Source: Rhodanobacteraceae bacterium
GTDB lineage: Bacteria; Pseudomonadota; Gammaproteobacteria; Xanthomonadales; Rhodanobacteraceae
Length of the DNA stretch: 64,000 nt
Assembly: GCA_016790075.1 (NCBI GenBank)
Contig: JAEUPP010000005.1
Span: 62,001-126,000 of the forward strand
Direction: 5' to 3'
The translations under genes and the position numbers were made by a program. The notes below the pieces were generated by a model. That model ran no database searches. It was not told the DNA's origin and was given only the letters and a program-made list of their open reading frames with translations. Shown here piece after piece: positions 9,502 through 17,980 of the stretch (position 1 is the first letter of the stretch; each line of letters starts with the position of its first letter).

Positions 9502-12500
9502 ATGAAAGCAGTCGCAACACCGGCACGCTGGGCATTGGCATTTGCCGTGCTCATCGCAGCGGGCCCGGTCAGTGCTCAGGTCAGCCTGACCACGCTGGGT
9601 TCTCCGTATACGCAGGACTTCAATACGCTGGCCAGCTCCGGCACAACGAACACTACCGTTCCGGCGGGCTGGGCCTTCCTGGAAACCGGTACCGGCGCGA
9701 ACACGACCTATGCTGCCAGTACGGGCTCCGACAACGGCGGCAATACCTATAGCTATGGGGCTACCAGCAACGCAGAACGTGCATTTGGCTCACTGCAGAG
9801 CGGCTCGGTAGTCTCTTCGCTAGGCGCGGCGTTCACGAACAATACCGGTGCAACGATCAACGCGCTCGCTATCGCCTATACGGGCGAGCAGTGGCGTATT
9901 GGTATCAATACGACCGCGCGCGATGATCGCCTCGACTTTGAATACAGTACCGATGCCACAAGCCTGAACACCGGCACCTGGACTGCCGTCACGACGCTCA
10001 ATTTCGTCAACCCCATCAAGACCGGCACTATCGGAGCGCTGGACGGCAACGCCGCCGCCAACCGTGTTGCAGTCAGCGACTCCATCACCGGTCTCAACAT
10101 CGCCAATGGTGCGACGTTCTGGGTACGCTGGAAGGACTTCAATGCCAGTGGTGCCGACGACGGCCTCGCCATCGACGACCTCAGCCTGACGCCATCTGGC
10201 GTCGCGCCGCTGCCTACACTCACGATCAACGACGTCACCGTCACCGAAGGCGCGACCGGCAACACCACAACGGCTAGCTTCAGCGTAAGTCTCAGTGCTC
10301 AGGCACCTGCCGGTGGCGTCACCTTCGACATCACCACCGCTGACGGCACTGCCACGCTGGCGGATGCGGACTATGTGCAGAAAACGCTGACCAGCCAGAG
10401 CATCGCCGCCGGCCAGACCAGCTATACCTTCGACGTCAGCGTCAACGGCGACTCGGCGATCGAACCCACCGAACAGTTCTTCGTCAATGTCAGCAATGTC
10501 ACCAATGCAACCGTGGGTGACGGCCAGGGCCAGGGCACGATCACCAATGACGACGCCGTGCTGCCGCAGCTGTCGATCAACGACGTCAGCGTGACCGAAG
10601 GCGACAGCGGCACCGTCACGGCGCAGTTCACGGTCACCTCCACGGTTGCGGCTGGACCCGGTGGCTTTGTTGTGCCCTTCAGCACCGCCGATGACACCGC
10701 AACGGTGGCGAACAACGACTACGTCGCCGCCAGCAGCACGGTAACCATTCCCGAAGGCCAGAATCGCGCAACCTTCGACATCACGGTCACAAGTGATACC
10801 AACGTCGAACCCAACGAGCAGTTCTTCGTCAACCTCGGCACGGCGCCGCCAGGCACGCAGATCAGCGACAGCCAGGGTGTCGGCACGATCACCAACGACG
10901 ACGCCTTCCCGGTACTCAGCATCGGCAACGCCAGCCTGCCCGAAGGGCATTCCGGCACAGCGCTGCTGAACTTCCCGCTGACCTTGAGCGCGCCAGCGCC
11001 GGGTGCCGGCGTCACGTTTACGGTCAATACCACCGACGGCAGTGCGACCGGCGGCAGCGATTTCGTCGCCATCGTCAACGGTAGCGGCAATATTGCCAGC
11101 GGGCAGACCAGTGGCACGCTCAGCGTCACGATCAATGGCGACAGCGTGGCCGAGGCGGATGAGACCTTCACGGTGACGATCAGCGCGCCGGTCAACGCAA
11201 CGCTGGGCACCGCCAGCGCCACCGGCACCATCACCAACGACGACGCGGTCGAGATCCACGACATCCAGGGCGATGGCCTTGCCGGCCCGCTGGTGAACCA
11301 GCCGGTGCTGACGATCAACAACATCGTCACCGGCAAGGGGCCGCAGGGCTTTACCATGCAGGCGCCGGACGTACGCGCCGATGCCAATCCGAACACCTCC
11401 GAAGGGATCTATGTGTTCACGGCCAGCGCTCCCTCGGTGCAGGTCGGCGACCTGGTCAATGTCTCGGGTACGGCGCTTGAATTCAACGGCCTGACCGAAA
11501 TCGGCTCGGCCGTGGTCACCGTCGTAAGCAGCGGCAATCCACTGCCGACGGCGGTCGAATTCAATGCCAGCACGCCGTCGCAGAATCCGGCCACGCCCAG
11601 CTGCGTGACCAGCGGCAGCAACTACGAGTGCTTCGAGTTCATGCGCGTGCATATCGCTGACGGTATCGTCAGTACCAGCAACCAGCGCTTCGCATCACCA
11701 GCGACAGAGGCTTTCGCCGAGGTGTTCGTTACTGCAAATGGCCGCCGCGGTACGCGCGAGCCTGGTCTGCTGTACCCGCTGGTACCAACGGCTGGCAACC
11801 TGGCCGCAGGCCAGTGGGACGGCAACCCGGATCTGTTCGAGCTGGACGCCGACTATTTCGGCGCGGTGCCGGTGGATACGCCCCTGGTCGCTGGTACGCG
11901 TTTTGAAGCAACCGGCGTCATGGCTTACGACTTCGGCGACTACGAACTCTGGGCTACGCAGCTCAACATCATTGACGCCGCCGCTGTTCCGCGCCCGGTG
12001 CGGGATTCACGCGGTGCCGCCGACCTGCGTATCGGCGCCTTCAACATGCTGCGCTACTGCGATACGACCAACGACGGCACCGGTTCTGATCCCTGCCTAG
12101 CGCCGACCCCGACCCAGGCGCAATTCGACGCCAAGGTGGCACGCCTGTCGGCCTATATCAAAGATGTGCTGAAGCTGCCGGATGTGCTGGGCGTAGTCGA
12201 AGTCGAGAACCTGGCCACGCTGCAGGCGCTGGCGACCAAGATCGCCACCGACAGCGGCGTGACCTATACAGCCCGGCTGGAAGAAGGCAACGACGTAGGC
12301 GGTATTGACGTCGGCTTCCTTGTGCGCAGCGACCGCGTCACGATCAACACGACCACCCAGCTCGGCAAGACCGTGACCTGGAACGACCCGACCGGCAGCC
12401 CGACCGCCCTGCTCAACGACCGCCCGCCGCTGCTGCTCGAAGCCACGTTCATTGGCGCCACCGGAGGCAACATTCCGTTCGCGGTCATGGTCGTGCATCC

Positions 12501-13125
12501 GAAGTCACGCAGCTGCATCGACAAGACCGGCGGTGCGACCTGCACCCAGGCTGACGTGGACCGCAACCGCCTGAAACGTTTCCTGCAGGGCAAGTACCAC
12601 GCTGAGCAGATCCAGGCGTTCCAGCTCGCCAATCCGGGCACCATGCTCAGCGTCGTGGGCGACTTCAACGACTATCAGTTCAGCGATGGCTGGACCCACA
12701 TGTTGGGTGCAATGGCCGGCCGTTACGACGATGCAGCGAACCTGCTCGACTATGCCGGCAACACCGTGGTCACGCCCTCGCTCTGGAACGCGGTCGAGTC
12801 ACTGCCGCAGAACGAACGCTACTCGTTCCTGTTTACGGAGAACTTCGGCGTGTTCCAGGGCTTCAATACCCGCGACGTGCCGACCCTGCAGTCGTTGGAC
12901 CACGCGCTGCTCAGCACGGGCGCGCGGCCGCTGTTCAACGGCTTGGACTACGGCCGCGCTGCCAACGATGCTCCCAGCGAGTGGGAACGCCAGTGCAATC
13001 TGGTACCGACGCCGGCTCCGCCGCTGTGCCCGCATCCGGCCATCGGCGTTTCCGATCACGATGGTTTCGTGTTCGCGCTGGCCACTGACCGCATCTTCAG
13101 CAACGGCTTCGAGCCGGCGCCCTGA
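9502..13125 (+). CDS. secreted ExeM/NucH-type nuclease with Calx-beta repeats
   Basis: This 1207-residue protein has a Sec signal peptide (ALAFAVLIAAGPVSAQ). The N-terminal beta domain (about 24-235) has the look of a lectin-like jelly roll. Three Calx-beta repeats follow, starting near 236, 353 and 469; each begins with an xxINDVxVTEG-like strand and ends with GTITNDDA. An OB-like linker follows from about 583. The C-terminus is an endonuclease/exonuclease/phosphatase domain from about 841 with VVEVEN, VVHPKS, VGDFND and VSDHDGF. This layout matches extracellular DNases of the ExeM/NucH type, which use divalent metal to cut DNA and can serve biofilm turnover or nutrient release. The last residues, IFSNGFEPAP, resemble the end of the RCC1 protein at 44130. 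A strong terminator follows. Confidence 0.88.
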   Translation: MKAVATPARWALAFAVLIAAGPVSAQVSLTTLGSPYTQDFNTLASSGTTNTTVPAGWAFLETGTGANTTYAASTGSDNGGNTYSYGATSNAERAFGSLQSGSVVSSLGAAFTNNTGATINALAIAYTGEQWRIGINTTARDDRLDFEYSTDATSLNTGTWTAVTTLNFVNPIKTGTIGALDGNAAANRVAVSDSITGLNIANGATFWVRWKDFNASGADDGLAIDDLSLTPSGVAPLPTLTINDVTVTEGATGNTTTASFSVSLSAQAPAGGVTFDITTADGTATLADADYVQKTLTSQSIAAGQTSYTFDVSVNGDSAIEPTEQFFVNVSNVTNATVGDGQGQGTITNDDAVLPQLSINDVSVTEGDSGTVTAQFTVTSTVAAGPGGFVVPFSTADDTATVANNDYVAASSTVTIPEGQNRATFDITVTSDTNVEPNEQFFVNLGTAPPGTQISDSQGVGTITNDDAFPVLSIGNASLPEGHSGTALLNFPLTLSAPAPGAGVTFTVNTTDGSATGGSDFVAIVNGSGNIASGQTSGTLSVTINGDSVAEADETFTVTISAPVNATLGTASATGTITNDDAVEIHDIQGDGLAGPLVNQPVLTINNIVTGKGPQGFTMQAPDVRADANPNTSEGIYVFTASAPSVQVGDLVNVSGTALEFNGLTEIGSAVVTVVSSGNPLPTAVEFNASTPSQNPATPSCVTSGSNYECFEFMRVHIADGIVSTSNQRFASPATEAFAEVFVTANGRRGTREPGLLYPLVPTAGNLAAGQWDGNPDLFELDADYFGAVPVDTPLVAGTRFEATGVMAYDFGDYELWATQLNIIDAAAVPRPVRDSRGAADLRIGAFNMLRYCDTTNDGTGSDPCLAPTPTQAQFDAKVARLSAYIKDVLKLPDVLGVVEVENLATLQALATKIATDSGVTYTARLEEGNDVGGIDVGFLVRSDRVTINTTTQLGKTVTWNDPTGSPTALLNDRPPLLLEATFIGATGGNIPFAVMVVHPKSRSCIDKTGGATCTQADVDRNRLKRFLQGKYHAEQIQAFQLANPGTMLSVVGDFNDYQFSDGWTHMLGAMAGRYDDAANLLDYAGNTVVTPSLWNAVESLPQNERYSFLFTENFGVFQGFNTRDVPTLQSLDHALLSTGARPLFNGLDYGRAANDAPSEWERQCNLVPTPAPPLCPHPAIGVSDHDGFVFALATDRIFSNGFEPAP

Positions 13126-13156
13126 TCGGCTAGACTCGGCGCTTAGCTTCGACACT

Positions 13157-13184
13157 GGGGCCGGCTTTCCGGCCCCTTTTTTTT
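13157..13184 (+). terminator. rho-independent terminator
   Basis: A GGGGCCGG/CCGGCCCC stem with a CTTT loop is followed by eight T residues, 31 nt after the nuclease stop codon. Confidence 0.93.
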
Positions 13185-13213
13185 CCGTGCCGCGGGTATG
13201 GCGCTGTCATCGC

Positions 13214-13915
13214 ATGAAACGGTTACGTTCGCTGCTTCCGCTGTTGTTCCTGGTCCTGGTCGGCACTGGCCTGTTCTTCTCTGGCGTGCTCGATCGCTTT
13301 GGTCCAACCCATATAGCCGCCGAGCGGCAGGAGCTGCAGCAGCAGATCGCGCAGCATCCGCTGCGCTCCGCAGCGATTCATGTCGCCATCATCGGCGCCG
13401 CCATTTCCACCGGGATTCCGGGGGCCGTCGTGCTGATCATTGCGGGCGGCATGCTGTTCGGCACCGTACTGGGAGCCGTACTTTCATCCATTGGTGTACT
13501 TCTGGGCTCGGTCGTGCTCTACAGCGCCAGCCGCTTTGCGTTTGCTACGCCCAGCGGCGCCGCGCCGCCGGCACTGGTCGAGCGGCTGCGGCAGAGCTAT
13601 CACGCACACCCCCTGAGCTATACGTTTTTCCTGCGCTTCGTTCCGCTGTTTCCGTTTGGCAGTGTCACCGTGGCATTGGCCTGGCTGCGCTGCCCATTCT
13701 GGCTGTTCCTGCTCGCAACCGGCATAGGCGGCAGCCTGACCACCAGTATGGAAAGCCTGATCGGCGCTGGGCTTGCCGACAACCTGGCCGAAAACGGCAC
13801 GATTAGCAGCCACCTGCTCAGTGACCCCTGGTTCATCGTGCCCATGCTTGCCATGGCGTTGCTCGCCCTGCTGCCCGTCCTGCTCAACCACCGGCGCAGG
13901 CATTCCGGGCCGTAG
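13214..13915 (+). CDS. VTT (SNARE-associated/DedA-like) membrane protein
   Basis: The 233-residue integral membrane protein has an N-terminal membrane helix (LLPLLFLVLVGTGLFF), then the VTT core with STGIPGAVVLIIAGG, a FGTVLGAVLSSIGVLLGS glycine-rich helix, and the typical FFLRFVPLFPFGSV segment. Further helices lie near the C-terminus. VTT proteins act in membrane lipid scrambling or polyprenyl-phosphate/lipid recycling in related DedA families; the substrate here is unknown. Translation is placed at the ATG at 13214, the only one that gives a compact N-terminus. No strong ribosome-binding site is visible. It follows the terminator of the nuclease gene, so it should have its own promoter. 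Confidence 0.85.
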   Translation: MKRLRSLLPLLFLVLVGTGLFFSGVLDRFGPTHIAAERQELQQQIAQHPLRSAAIHVAIIGAAISTGIPGAVVLIIAGGMLFGTVLGAVLSSIGVLLGSVVLYSASRFAFATPSGAAPPALVERLRQSYHAHPLSYTFFLRFVPLFPFGSVTVALAWLRCPFWLFLLATGIGGSLTTSMESLIGAGLADNLAENGTISSHLLSDPWFIVPMLAMALLALLPVLLNHRRRHSGP

Positions 13916-14052
13916 TCGGGCTTGCCGCATCTTCAGGCAAAGCAGCACCGCTACCGTCGCCAGGGCACGCAGCAGTTGCGTTGTGAGCCCATTCGCGCAT
14001 GGGCTATCCTGCGCGCCACTTTGCGTTCCAGTCGCTCTTTCCGAGGTTTGTC

Positions 14053-16641
14053 TTGAGCAATCCGCAGCCCGTCTTGGTCCAGAAATCGCTGTGGAGTGCT
14101 GTTCTCCTCGCCCTGGTCATCGCCGCGCTCAACATCGCGCTCTGGGCGTATATCAATCGCCCAGCGCAGATTGCGAACTGGGAAGGCAAGATAGAAGGCT
14201 TCGCCTTCTCCGCATTCCAGCGTTACCAGAGCCCGTTACGCGACAACTACCCCAGCGAGGACGAACTCGCCTCGGATCTGCGCATCATCGCCAAGCATGC
14301 CAAGCGCGTGCGCACCTATTCCTCGCTGGAAAGCGCCGCAATTCCACGTCTGGCGCGCGACCTCGGACTGGACGTGCTTGCGGGCGCCTGGCTGGACCGG
14401 CGCATGGAGCACAACGAAATCGAGCTTGAGGCCGTGATCAGCGCGGCACGGCGCTGGCCGAACATCGATCGCGTGATGGTCGGCAATGAAACCATGCTGC
14501 GCAATGATCTGACGATAGATCAGATGATCGACTATCTCGATCGCGCCCGTGCGCAGATCCGCCAGCCTGTGTCCACGGCGGAACCCATCCACATCTGGCT
14601 TAAGTACCCCGAACTCGTCGAGCACGTCGACTTCATCACGCTGCATCTGCTGCCGTACTGGGAAGGCGTGCCGCGCAAGGACGCGATCGGCTTCGCCCTC
14701 GGCAACTACAACGAGCTGCGCCGCCTGTATCCGCACAAGAAGATCGTCATCGGCGAAATCGGCTGGCCCAGCTACGGCGACCGCAAGAAGTTCGCCGATC
14801 CTACCCTTGCCGACGAAGCGCACTTTATTCGTGAGTGGCTCAACGTTGCGCGCGACCAGGGCCTGGACTACTACATCATGGAAGCGTTCGACCAGCCCTG
14901 GAAAGAGGAGACCGGTGGCCGCGCAGAGGCCTACTGGGGCGTATTTGGCGCCGACCGCAACCCCAAATTCTCCATGGTCGGCCCAGTCATCGAAGACCCG
15001 AACTGGCCATTCAAGGCTCTGGCAGCCTCAGGGCTGGCCCTGTTTCCGATGATCTGGTTCGCCTGGGCGTTCACCCGTTTCCGCGTCGCCGGACGCCTGT
15101 TCTTCCTGTGCCTGATTCAACTCTCCGCCGGTGTACTGGTCTGGTCCACGACCGTGCCTTACACCTTCTACCTCGACCCCATCGACTGGGCCATGCTCGG
15201 CGTGCTGATGCCGGCGCAGCTCGCGATCATTGGCATCCTGCTCATCAATGCGTTCGAGTTCACCGAAGTGATCTGGCGGCGCAGCTGGCTGCGCGGTTTC
15301 GGCCTGCTCACGCCCGCCGCGGACGAACGCCAGCCGTTTGTTTCCATCCATCTGGCCTGCTGCAACGAACCGCCGGAAATGGTGATACTCACGCTCGATT
15401 CGCTGGCCGCACTCGACTATGAGAACTTTGAAGTGCTGGTGCTGGACAACAACACCAAGAACGAAGAGGTCTGGAAGCCGGTCGAGGAGCACTGTGCAAA
15501 GCTGGGACCGAAGTTCCGCTTCTTCCATCTGAATCCGTGGCCCGGCTTCAAGGCCGGCGCGCTGAACTTCGGCCTTACCGAAACCGATCCGCGCGCCGAG
15601 GTCATCGCTGCAGTCGATGCGGACTACGCCGTACGCGCCGACTGGCTCAAGGCGTTGACGGGATATTTCCACAATCCCAAAGTGGCCGTCGTGCAATGCC
15701 CACAAGCCCATCGCGACTGGGAGCACAACGAATTCCGCCGCATGACCAACTGGGAATACGACGGCTTCTTCCGCATCGGCATGCACCATCGCAACGAGCG
15801 CAACGCCATCATCCAGCACGGCACCATGACCATGGTCCGGCGCGACGTGCTGGAGCGCACTGGCAACTGGTCGGAGTGGACCATCTGTGAGGATGCGGAA
15901 CTCGGCCTGCGCCTGATGCAGGAAGGCCTGGAACTGGTCTACGTCGATGAAATCATGGGGCGTGGCCTGACCCCGGCGGACTTTACCGCCTACAAGTCGC
16001 AGCGCTACCGCTGGGCCTTTGGCGCGATGCAGATACTCAAGGGGCGCTGGAGCTGGCTTACGCGCAAGGGTCCGCTGAGCGCGGGACAACGCTTCCATTT
16101 CCTGACCGGCTGGTTCAGCTGGTTCGCCGACGCCCTGCATCTGGTGTTCACGCTGATGGCGCTGTTCTGGACCGCGCTGATGCTGTCTCTGCCGAAGTAC
16201 TTCAATTTGCCGCTGCAGCTGTTCCTGGTGCCCATCATGGGCTTCTTCATCTCCAAGGCCGTCTTCGGCATCGCGCTATATCGCGTACGGGTGCCCTGTT
16301 CGTGGAAGGACACCATCATGGCCTCGATCGCGAGCATGGCGCTGAGCCACGCGATTGCACGCGGTATCTTCATGGGCCTGGTCAAGAAAAAAGGCGAATT
16401 CGTACGCACAGCCAAGAGCCGGCGCCTGTCCAAGCGCCCCAGCGCCTTCAGCTCGGTCAGAGAAGAACTGCTGATGTTCATTGCGCTGATCTGCGCCATC
16501 GTCGGCATGATGATTGCCTTCGGCTTCCAGTACACCGAAGGGGAGCTCTGGATGATCATTCTCGGCGCACAGGCAATCCCCTATGTTTCCGCGCTGATCG
16601 GCGCGTGGATCGCACACCGTGCGGGTGAAAAGGCCGGCTGA
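14053..16641 (+). CDS. ndvB: GH17-GT2 fusion, NdvB-like beta-glucan synthase
   Basis: The protein (862 residues) joins an N-terminal membrane anchor, a periplasmic GH17 domain, several membrane helices, a cytoplasmic GT2 synthase domain and C-terminal membrane helices. GH17 catalytic glutamates are seen as GNET (E146) and GEIGWPS (E235). GT2 motifs are DNN, VDADY (D522, D524), CEDAE (E613, D614) and QRYRW (650-654). The same order occurs in NdvB of Pseudomonas aeruginosa, which makes cyclic beta-1,3-glucans linked to biofilm drug tolerance; the product here is inferred, not shown. The TTG at 14053 has GAGG 6 nt upstream and is preferred; the ATG at 13999 would add 18 residues without a ribosome-binding site. 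The pepsin homologue starts 12 nt after its stop. Confidence 0.87.
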   Translation: MSNPQPVLVQKSLWSAVLLALVIAALNIALWAYINRPAQIANWEGKIEGFAFSAFQRYQSPLRDNYPSEDELASDLRIIAKHAKRVRTYSSLESAAIPRLARDLGLDVLAGAWLDRRMEHNEIELEAVISAARRWPNIDRVMVGNETMLRNDLTIDQMIDYLDRARAQIRQPVSTAEPIHIWLKYPELVEHVDFITLHLLPYWEGVPRKDAIGFALGNYNELRRLYPHKKIVIGEIGWPSYGDRKKFADPTLADEAHFIREWLNVARDQGLDYYIMEAFDQPWKEETGGRAEAYWGVFGADRNPKFSMVGPVIEDPNWPFKALAASGLALFPMIWFAWAFTRFRVAGRLFFLCLIQLSAGVLVWSTTVPYTFYLDPIDWAMLGVLMPAQLAIIGILLINAFEFTEVIWRRSWLRGFGLLTPAADERQPFVSIHLACCNEPPEMVILTLDSLAALDYENFEVLVLDNNTKNEEVWKPVEEHCAKLGPKFRFFHLNPWPGFKAGALNFGLTETDPRAEVIAAVDADYAVRADWLKALTGYFHNPKVAVVQCPQAHRDWEHNEFRRMTNWEYDGFFRIGMHHRNERNAIIQHGTMTMVRRDVLERTGNWSEWTICEDAELGLRLMQEGLELVYVDEIMGRGLTPADFTAYKSQRYRWAFGAMQILKGRWSWLTRKGPLSAGQRFHFLTGWFSWFADALHLVFTLMALFWTALMLSLPKYFNLPLQLFLVPIMGFFISKAVFGIALYRVRVPCSWKDTIMASIASMALSHAIARGIFMGLVKKKGEFVRTAKSRRLSKRPSAFSSVREELLMFIALICAIVGMMIAFGFQYTEGELWMIILGAQAIPYVSALIGAWIAHRAGEKAG

Positions 16642-16653
16642 AGGAGTCCGCCC

Positions 16654-17913
16654 ATGGCTCGCCGCTTCCTGCGCCTGTCAACTTCGCTGGCTTACGCCCG
16701 TGGCGGCTACAGCGTCGCCCTGTCGTTAGGCAGCGAGGGTGACAGCGTCAATGTATTGCTCGATACCGGCAGCAGCTCGCTGGCGGTAACCAAGGAACGC
16801 TACAAGCCGCAACGCGATTCGCTGCTCAGCCCAACGCCCTATGCGCAGCGCATCAACTACGGCAAAGGCCGTCTCGCCGGCCCGGTGCTGCGCACCCACG
16901 TCGGCGTCGGCGACCGGGATGAACGCCGCGGCGTCGATGCCGTCGCCCTGACGTATGTCGAGGGGGAAGTACCCTATTTCTTCCGCGATGCCGACGGCAT
17001 CCTGGGTCTTGCCTACAGGCATCTCAATACTGCTTACGACCTGACCACCTTGCTGGAGGCCGACGGGCACAACCCAGCGCTGACCTGGCCATGGCCCTAT
17101 GCCGAACTCGATGCAAGTGCACAAGCGGAGTTCTTCGAGCAACTGCGGCAGCAGCCGCGGCTTGCATTGCAGCCGCTGTTCAGCGCCCTGGAAGCCCACG
17201 ATATCTTCGCCGACGTGTTCGCGCTGACCGTACGCCGCTCGGTCGCGCATGTGCTCGATGAAGACGCCAGCACGGAACAGCTTCACGGCAATCCGCTCAA
17301 TCGCGGCACACTGGTGCTCGGCGGTGGCGAGGAATGCCAGGATCTCTACGACGGGGCGTTCGCCGACCTGCGTGTAGTCGATGACATTTACTACAACGTC
17401 AATCTGCTGTCGGTGCAGGTCGGCGACCAGGATCCCATTCCTGCCCCCAAGCTAGAGGAAAAGTACACCGCCGGCTCCGCCAGCAACGCCATCATCGACA
17501 CGGGCAGCAGTTTCGTCATGCTCGAAGGCACGGTTTACGACGCCGTAATCGCAGCGTTTGGCGTGCATGACCCCCGCCTGCCGGAACTGGTCACGCAGTT
17601 CAACGATGCCTTCGCCAACAACCGGGGTTTGCCCAACAGCGCCATCCGTTTCGCCGACTGGCCAGTCCTGCGCCTGCGCTTTGAAGCCCCCGACGGCAGC
17701 GAAACCTGCCTGCGCTGCGATCCCAGCAACTACTGGCAACACAACGGTTTTTACGCCAGGCAGAGCGTATTCCTGTTGTTACGCCAGGTGCCTGGCTGGC
17801 CTAATCAAAGCGTACTTGGCTTGCCGTTGATGGCCGATTGCTACGTCGTGTTCGACCGTAGCAACGGCGAGCACGGCCGCGTACGTTTCGCCCGCGCGCA
17901 GACACAGGATTAA
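16654..17913 (+). CDS. pepsin-like (A1 family) aspartic protease
   Basis: The 419-residue protein has both active-site motifs of a bilobal pepsin: LLDTGSSSL (D37) and IIDTGSSFV (D282). A flap-like NYGKG with Tyr69 lies at the place of pepsin Tyr75, and a C-terminal VLGLPLMADCYVVFDR matches the pepsin ILG...YVVFDR strand. Such full-length homologues are uncommon in bacteria; shewasin-type enzymes are the known examples. The N-terminus MARRFLRLSTSLAYARGGYS has no signal peptide and no pro-segment, so the enzyme is probably cytoplasmic or exported by an unknown route. AAGGAG lies 8 nt before the ATG, and the 12-nt gap to the glucan synthase suggests co-transcription. Substrate unknown. Confidence 0.87.
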   Translation: MARRFLRLSTSLAYARGGYSVALSLGSEGDSVNVLLDTGSSSLAVTKERYKPQRDSLLSPTPYAQRINYGKGRLAGPVLRTHVGVGDRDERRGVDAVALTYVEGEVPYFFRDADGILGLAYRHLNTAYDLTTLLEADGHNPALTWPWPYAELDASAQAEFFEQLRQQPRLALQPLFSALEAHDIFADVFALTVRRSVAHVLDEDASTEQLHGNPLNRGTLVLGGGEECQDLYDGAFADLRVVDDIYYNVNLLSVQVGDQDPIPAPKLEEKYTAGSASNAIIDTGSSFVMLEGTVYDAVIAAFGVHDPRLPELVTQFNDAFANNRGLPNSAIRFADWPVLRLRFEAPDGSETCLRCDPSNYWQHNGFYARQSVFLLLRQVPGWPNQSVLGLPLMADCYVVFDRSNGEHGRVRFARAQTQD

Positions 17914-17980
17914 GCCAGGTCCGGCACCTGCGACGGTTAGTCCTGTTCGTTCGGGGCCAATCAGCGCTATCGTCGCTGAC

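Noticed and set aside
10541-11250. Repeated DNA text coding for ITNDDA, similar to a repeat array
   Set aside because: The copies are about 350 nt apart and in frame; they are ends of Calx-beta repeats, not CRISPR.
9820-11652. 610-codon open frame on minus opposite the nuclease
   Set aside because: It mirrors the Calx-beta repeats on the other strand; its sequence is low-complexity and has no ribosome site.
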